From: Shimia_B sp038527375
Lineage (GTDB): Bacteria; Pseudomonadota; Alphaproteobacteria; Rhodobacterales; Rhodobacteraceae
Length of the DNA: 18,049 nucleotides
Assembly: GCA_038527375.1 (NCBI GenBank)
Contig: JBCBFU010000057.1
Location: 1-18,049 of the forward strand
Direction of reading: 5' to 3'
Shown: one piece after another, positions 15,512 through 18,049 of the stretch
How the letters are laid out: each line of letters opens with the position of its first letter
Position numbering within the stretch: the stretch's first letter is position 1
Notes under the pieces: model-generated
The model's database searches: none
Seen by the model: only the letters and a program-made list of their open reading frames with translations
Told to the model about the DNA's origin: nothing
Made by a program: the position numbers and the translations under genes

Positions 15512-15551
15512 GTTTCAAAAAACTGTATTCGAGGTGTCACCGACATGTGAC
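15512..15551 (+). promoter_or_regulatory. Pho half-site array, upstream copy
   Basis: 7-mers at an 11-bp period: GTTTCAA (15512, weak), CTGTATT (15523), GTGTCAC (15534), ATGTGAC (15545), with spacers AAAA, CGAG and CGAC. The last three each have T-G-T at positions 2-4. It would drive rightward transcription from about 15570, ahead of the small ORF and 375 bp before the phosphodiesterase gene. No good -10 is evident. Confidence 0.55.
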
Positions 15552-15598
15552 GTGTCGAAATTACCCCGCCTGTCAAAATGAACAGGCTGGGCGGCAAG

Positions 15599-15775
15599 AT
15601 GCAGTACATCACCCCACTTTATCATATTTCACTGCGGGTTTTGACGGGTTCGCCAGAGGCCTTGTGTTCGCGGGCTTGGCGCAACAAGGACGATCCCAGA
15701 TCGCGATCCCTGATCTGGCTGGTGGGCGCCAAACACTGCCAGAAAAGCCACGCGTGGTGGCAAGAGCGACTCTAG
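15599..15775 (+). CDS. Possible small protein (58 aa), LCSRAW...HC...W type
   Basis: A short ORF between the two Pho arrays. The product has the spaced pattern SPEALCSRAWRNKD, then SLIWLVGAKHCQKSHAWWQ. It resembles, from memory, short uncharacterised Rhodobacteraceae proteins with an LC(A/S)RA(W/Y)...W...HC..S...W pattern. The start chosen is the ATG at 15599 with GGGCGG upstream. An ATG at 15578 in the same frame lies in the loop of a hairpin and lacks a ribosome site. It could be a remnant or chance ORF, as codon use and coding bias cannot be judged firmly over 58 codons. Confidence 0.4.
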   Translation: MQYITPLYHISLRVLTGSPEALCSRAWRNKDDPRSRSLIWLVGAKHCQKSHAWWQERL

Positions 15776-15839
15776 ACGGGCGGGGGCCTTTGCGCGGCAT
15801 TGGCGCGAGCCGAACAGCGTCGTTCCGCGCGCGACCCGA

Positions 15840-15879
15840 AGGTCATAAAACTGTAAGTTGGCTGTCGCGCGGGGGTTAC
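15840..15879 (+). promoter_or_regulatory. Pho half-site array ahead of the phosphodiesterase gene
   Basis: 7-mers at an 11-bp period: AGGTCAT (15840), CTGTAAG (15851), CTGTCGC (15862), GGGTTAC (15873), with spacers AAAA, TTGG, GCGG. The middle two are good CTGT half-sites. The array ends 46 bp before the start codon at 15926, the right place to control it. The gene's product, a glycerophosphodiesterase, is a typical Pho regulon member. Confidence 0.65.
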
Positions 15880-15925
15880 ATCACATTGCGAATTGCTGGG
15901 GCACCACACCAACTTGGGGTTTCTC

Positions 15926-17140
15926 ATGCATCGCAATCTCACTCTCGCGGCAGCCGTTCTGGCGGCGACGCCCGCGCTCGCACAATCCGTTGACCGCGTC
16001 GATTATGGCCCGCGGCCTTTCTACCTTATCGACCAGATGGCGGACGGCCCGCTTAAGACCAAGCTTCAGTCTTGCTCGGGCCAACAGGCGTCTTCCTCTC
16101 TGTTTTCGATCGGGCATCGCGGTGCGCCGATGCAGTTTCCCGAACACACGGTGGAATCCAACCTTGCCGCAGCACGGATGGGCGCAGGCATCCTGGAATG
16201 CGACGTGACCTTTACCGAAGATCTGGAGCTGGTGTGTCGCCACGCACAAAACGATCTTCACACCACGACTGATATCCTTGCGACGTCGCTCGCCTCCACC
16301 TGCGCCACGCCCTTTAGTCCGGCAGACGGGGATACCTCGGCGGCGGCAGAGTGCCGGACGTCCGAGATCACCCTGTCAGAGTACCGCACGCTCACGCCAA
16401 AGATGGACGCCGCTGATCGCAGCGCAACGACCGTTGAGGCGTATCTTGGCGGCACCGCGGACTGGCGCACGGACCTCTACTCGGTCGAGCCGGCCACGAT
16501 CATGACCCATGCCGAGTCCATCGAACTCTTCCGCTCACTTGGTGCGAAATTCACGCCAGAGCTGAAATCGCCATCGGTCGAGATGCCGTTCAACGGCTTC
16601 ACCCAAGAGGACTACGCCCAGAAACTCGTGGATGAATACAAGGCCGCAGGCGTTCCGGCCTCCGACGTGTGGCTGCAATCCTTCAACCTCGAAGACGTCC
16701 TTTACTGGATCAAGGCAGAGCCCGATTTTGGTGCACAGGCCGTCTATCTGATGGATGAGTACAACATCGACGGGTATTCCCCGATGGACCCGGCGACATG
16801 GCCCAACACCATGGCCGAGCTCAAGGCCATGGGCGTGAACTATATCGCGCCACCAACCTGGATGCTTGTCACGCTTGACGGGGAAGAGATCGTGCCATCG
16901 GAATTGGCGCTGCAAGCCAAGGCTGCCGATCTCAAGATCATCACATGGACCATTGAACGGTCTGGCCCGCTCGTCCGCGGGGGCGGCTGGTATTATCAGT
17001 CCATCGCTGACGTCACCAACAGCGACGGCGTGATGTACGAGCTGATCGATGCGCTGGCGATGGATGTGGGTGTTGAAGGCATCTTCTCGGACTGGCCTGC
17101 GACCGTGACCTACTACGCGAATTGCATGGGCCTCGAATAA
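15926..17140 (+). CDS. Periplasmic glycerophosphodiester phosphodiesterase
   Basis: A 404-aa exported enzyme of the GDPD family, which cleaves glycerophosphodiesters to glycerol-3-phosphate and an alcohol. The signal peptide MHRNLTLAAAVLAATPALA cleaves near residue 19. The catalytic core begins IGHRGAPMQFPEHT (His64, Arg65, Glu73), has metal ligands Glu91 and Asp93 (LECDVTF), and the second catalytic His106 (CRHAQND). A GDPD-typical C-terminal TIM-barrel follows, including IITWTIERSGP and GIFSDWPATVTYY. It is longer than minimal GDPDs (~250 aa), with an insert after the DLH segment, as in periplasmic GlpQ-like forms. The ATG at 15926 starts right at the signal peptide. The Pho array directly upstream supports phosphate-starvation control. 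A terminator follows its stop. Confidence 0.92.
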   Translation: MHRNLTLAAAVLAATPALAQSVDRVDYGPRPFYLIDQMADGPLKTKLQSCSGQQASSSLFSIGHRGAPMQFPEHTVESNLAAARMGAGILECDVTFTEDLELVCRHAQNDLHTTTDILATSLASTCATPFSPADGDTSAAAECRTSEITLSEYRTLTPKMDAADRSATTVEAYLGGTADWRTDLYSVEPATIMTHAESIELFRSLGAKFTPELKSPSVEMPFNGFTQEDYAQKLVDEYKAAGVPASDVWLQSFNLEDVLYWIKAEPDFGAQAVYLMDEYNIDGYSPMDPATWPNTMAELKAMGVNYIAPPTWMLVTLDGEEIVPSELALQAKAADLKIITWTIERSGPLVRGGGWYYQSIADVTNSDGVMYELIDALAMDVGVEGIFSDWPATVTYYANCMGLE

Positions 17141-17165
17141 TCCGTCGACCCTTCGGCGAAGGTTT

Positions 17166-17202
17166 CGCCCCTATCCCGCCGGGGATGGGGGCGTTTCATT
17201 TT
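17166..17202 (+). terminator. Rho-independent terminator of the phosphodiesterase gene, overlapping the phnF 3' end
   Basis: A 12-bp stem (17166-17177 with 17182-17193, one G-T pair) closes a 4-nt loop and is followed by TTTCATTTT. It lies 26 nt after the phosphodiesterase stop. It extends over the last codons of the convergent phnF gene (stop at 17171-17173), so the PhnF C-terminal codons double as the terminator stem. Confidence 0.75.
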
Positions 17203-17902
17203 CCAGGGTCAGCGTCACACGCTCCCCCACCCACCACGAGCGACCGAATTCAACCGGCACGCCGTCGGCCACGTTGAGGAAGGTGGTTTTCAACAGCGGT
17301 GCGCCCTCTGACACGTCCAGCACAACCGCCTGTTCAGGTCGCGCCGTGACAGCGGTGATCCGGGTCGAGGCCCGCGTGTAATCCGCGATCCCGGCCTTCT
17401 GCAGGGCGTAGGTGACCCCGCGCTGTTCTCTCAAGGCGGCCTCTAGGCCCGGCAATCGCGCGTGGGGGTAAATCGACTCCGACATCGACAGGGGCTGCCC
17501 ATCCGCAAGGCTGCGCCCATGGGTGGCCAGGATCGTCTCGCCCACCGCGACATCAAGAACATCCGCTTCACTTTGCGTGGCCGCGCGCAGGGTAAATCCG
17601 CCCACCTCGCGCCCCGGGAGCCGCCCCGCGCGGCGCAGATTTTCTGTGAACCGCGTGCGTTTCCCGATGGGATAGTCTGTGGGTGTGGCGGCCACGAAGG
17701 CGCCCGCACCGCGCCGCGTCCGCACAAGGCCCTGATCGACCAGGGCCGACAACCCGTGCCGGACTGTGTGTCGGTTCACGCCAAACCGCTCGGCCAATGC
17801 CGCTTCGGTCGGAAGCTTGTCACCGGGGCGATACCGCCCCTCGGCGAGGTCGGCGCGCAACGCGTCGGCGATGGATTTCCAGATCGGTGTTCTTCCAGAC
17901 AT
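17171..17902 (-). CDS. phnF: Phosphonate metabolism transcriptional repressor, GntR/HutC family
   Basis: A 243-aa regulator. The N-terminal winged helix (residues ~8-75) has LPTEAALAERFGVNRHTVRHGLSAL and the wing GLVRTRRGAGAFVA (partly quoted). The C-terminal UTRA ligand domain (~95-235) includes GETILATHGRSLADGQPLSMSE, ARLPGLEA and VEFGRSWWVGERVTL. PhnF proteins repress C-P lyase genes and are usually divergent from phnG, exactly as here. I chose the ATG at 17902, because the longer frame would start with a TTG at 17911. Neither has a strong ribosome site. Its own promoter and that of phnG share the 90-bp spacer with a tandem TGTATAG site. Its 3' end overlaps the terminator of the convergent phosphodiesterase gene. 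Confidence 0.9.
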   Translation of the reverse strand: MSGRTPIWKSIADALRADLAEGRYRPGDKLPTEAALAERFGVNRHTVRHGLSALVDQGLVRTRRGAGAFVAATPTDYPIGKRTRFTENLRRAGRLPGREVGGFTLRAATQSEADVLDVAVGETILATHGRSLADGQPLSMSESIYPHARLPGLEAALREQRGVTYALQKAGIADYTRASTRITAVTARPEQAVVLDVSEGAPLLKTTFLNVADGVPVEFGRSWWVGERVTLTLENETPPSPAG

Positions 17903-17957
17903 GTCACGCAAATTTCACAAAAGTCGGCTGTCGCGCGACCAGATATGTGGTAAGATA

Positions 17958-17976
17958 TGTATAGTTGTATAGGTAA
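17958..17976. promoter_or_regulatory. Possible PhnF operator: tandem TGTATAG repeat
   Basis: TGTATAG occurs at 17958-17964 and again at 17966-17972 (8-bp period). The second copy lies in TTGTATAGGTAA (17965-17976), which agrees at 8 of 12 positions with the TGGTATAGACCA motif reported for a mycobacterial PhnF. It lies 17 bp before the phnG start and 56 bp from the phnF start, so it could repress both. The AT-rich core may also contain a -10 (TATAGT). Confidence 0.5.
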
Positions 17977-17992
17977 TCGCAGAGTTGTCGAG

Positions 17993-18049
17993 ATGAAAGA
18001 CCTCAACGACGAAATGATCGCGCGGCAAACGTGGATGGGTCTGCTGGCC
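17993..18049 (+). CDS. phnG: Phosphonate C-P lyase system protein PhnG (5' end, partial)
   Basis: The first 19 codons, running off the right edge. The product starts MKDLNDEMIARQTWMGLLA, and the RQ.WM.LLA pattern is the N-terminal signature of PhnG, a core subunit of the PhnGHIJ C-P lyase complex. It is divergent from phnF, the usual arrangement. It implies that the C-P lyase genes continue to the right and that the phosphonates imported by PhnCDE are cleaved by this pathway. The identification rests on 19 residues and context. Confidence 0.75.
   Translation, partial: MKDLNDEMIARQTWMGLLA

Larger units (their letters stand above)
15437..15925. other. 489-bp interval between the phn operon and the phosphodiesterase gene
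   Basis: No large gene is supported here. It holds two Pho-type arrays (15512-15551 and 15840-15879), a 6-bp hairpin (15568-15587, GCCTGT/ACAGGC), one candidate small ORF (15599-15775) and, inside that ORF, a 7-bp inverted repeat (CCAGATC/GATCTGG, 15696-15718). A small RNA under Pho control is an alternative explanation for this arrangement. Confidence 0.6.

Noticed and set aside
17901..17918. Pho-like ATGTCAC-GCAA-ATTTCAC pair near the phnF start, pointing to phnG
   Set aside because: The 11-bp spacing holds, but the second half-site lacks the core G, it overlaps the phnF start codon, and no -10 follows at the right distance. Too weak to call.
1..18049. CRISPR arrays, insertion sequences, transposases, toxin-antitoxin or phage defence genes
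   Set aside because: None seen: no regularly spaced repeats with unique spacers, no transposase motifs and no terminal inverted repeats.

Overview
The window looks like a chromosomal segment of a marine Roseobacter-type alphaproteobacterium (Rhodobacterales). The reasons are its GC-rich coding bias, the SPOR lipoprotein/D-Ala-D-Ala carboxypeptidase pair, the long PhnE2, and the phn gene set (phnCDEE, hexapeptide transferase, phnF divergent from phnG). Gene names are assigned by reading motifs; no database search was possible.

Layout. (1) 1-1276: the 5' end of a probable D-Ala-D-Ala carboxypeptidase and a SPOR-domain lipoprotein, both leftward, then a tRNA-Ser(TGA). (2) 1313-9593: a tricarboxylate-type uptake and catabolism cluster. 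It holds a TctDE-like two-component system (leftward) and, divergent from it, tctC, a fused tctA-tctB, a prpF remnant, a D-2-hydroxyacid dehydrogenase and a TcuA-like flavoprotein. Four of its genes are broken: tctD has an in-frame TAG in the DNA-recognition helix, tctC has an in-frame TAA just after the signal peptide, prpF has lost roughly two thirds of its middle, and tcuA has a 1-nt frameshift. tctE, tctAB and the dehydrogenase are intact. I saw no lesions in the neighbouring phosphonate region, so this reads as recent decay of one catabolic module, although sequencing or assembly error must be excluded for the three point lesions. (3) 9611-18049: a phosphorus-acquisition region. It holds a small exported protein (leftward), phnC-phnD-phnE1-phnE2-SDR-hexapeptide transferase (rightward, the last four genes overlapping end to end), a Pho-type intergenic region with a possible small ORF, a periplasmic glycerophosphodiester phosphodiesterase, the repressor gene phnF (leftward) and the first 19 codons of phnG (rightward).

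Regulation. By eye there are four PhoB-type direct-repeat sites with an 11-bp period. One is near-consensus and points leftward, to the small exported protein. A six-half-site array points rightward, to phnC. Two more lie at 15512-15551 and 15840-15879, the second just ahead of the phosphodiesterase gene. A tandem TGTATAG repeat between phnF and phnG is a plausible PhnF operator. Together these suggest one phosphate-starvation island for importing phosphonates, cleaving them with C-P lyase (phnG onward, outside the window) and hydrolysing glycerophosphodiesters. The parts with least precedent known to me are the SDR embedded in the phn operon, the possibly Pho-controlled small proteins, and the concentrated decay of the tct/tcu cluster.
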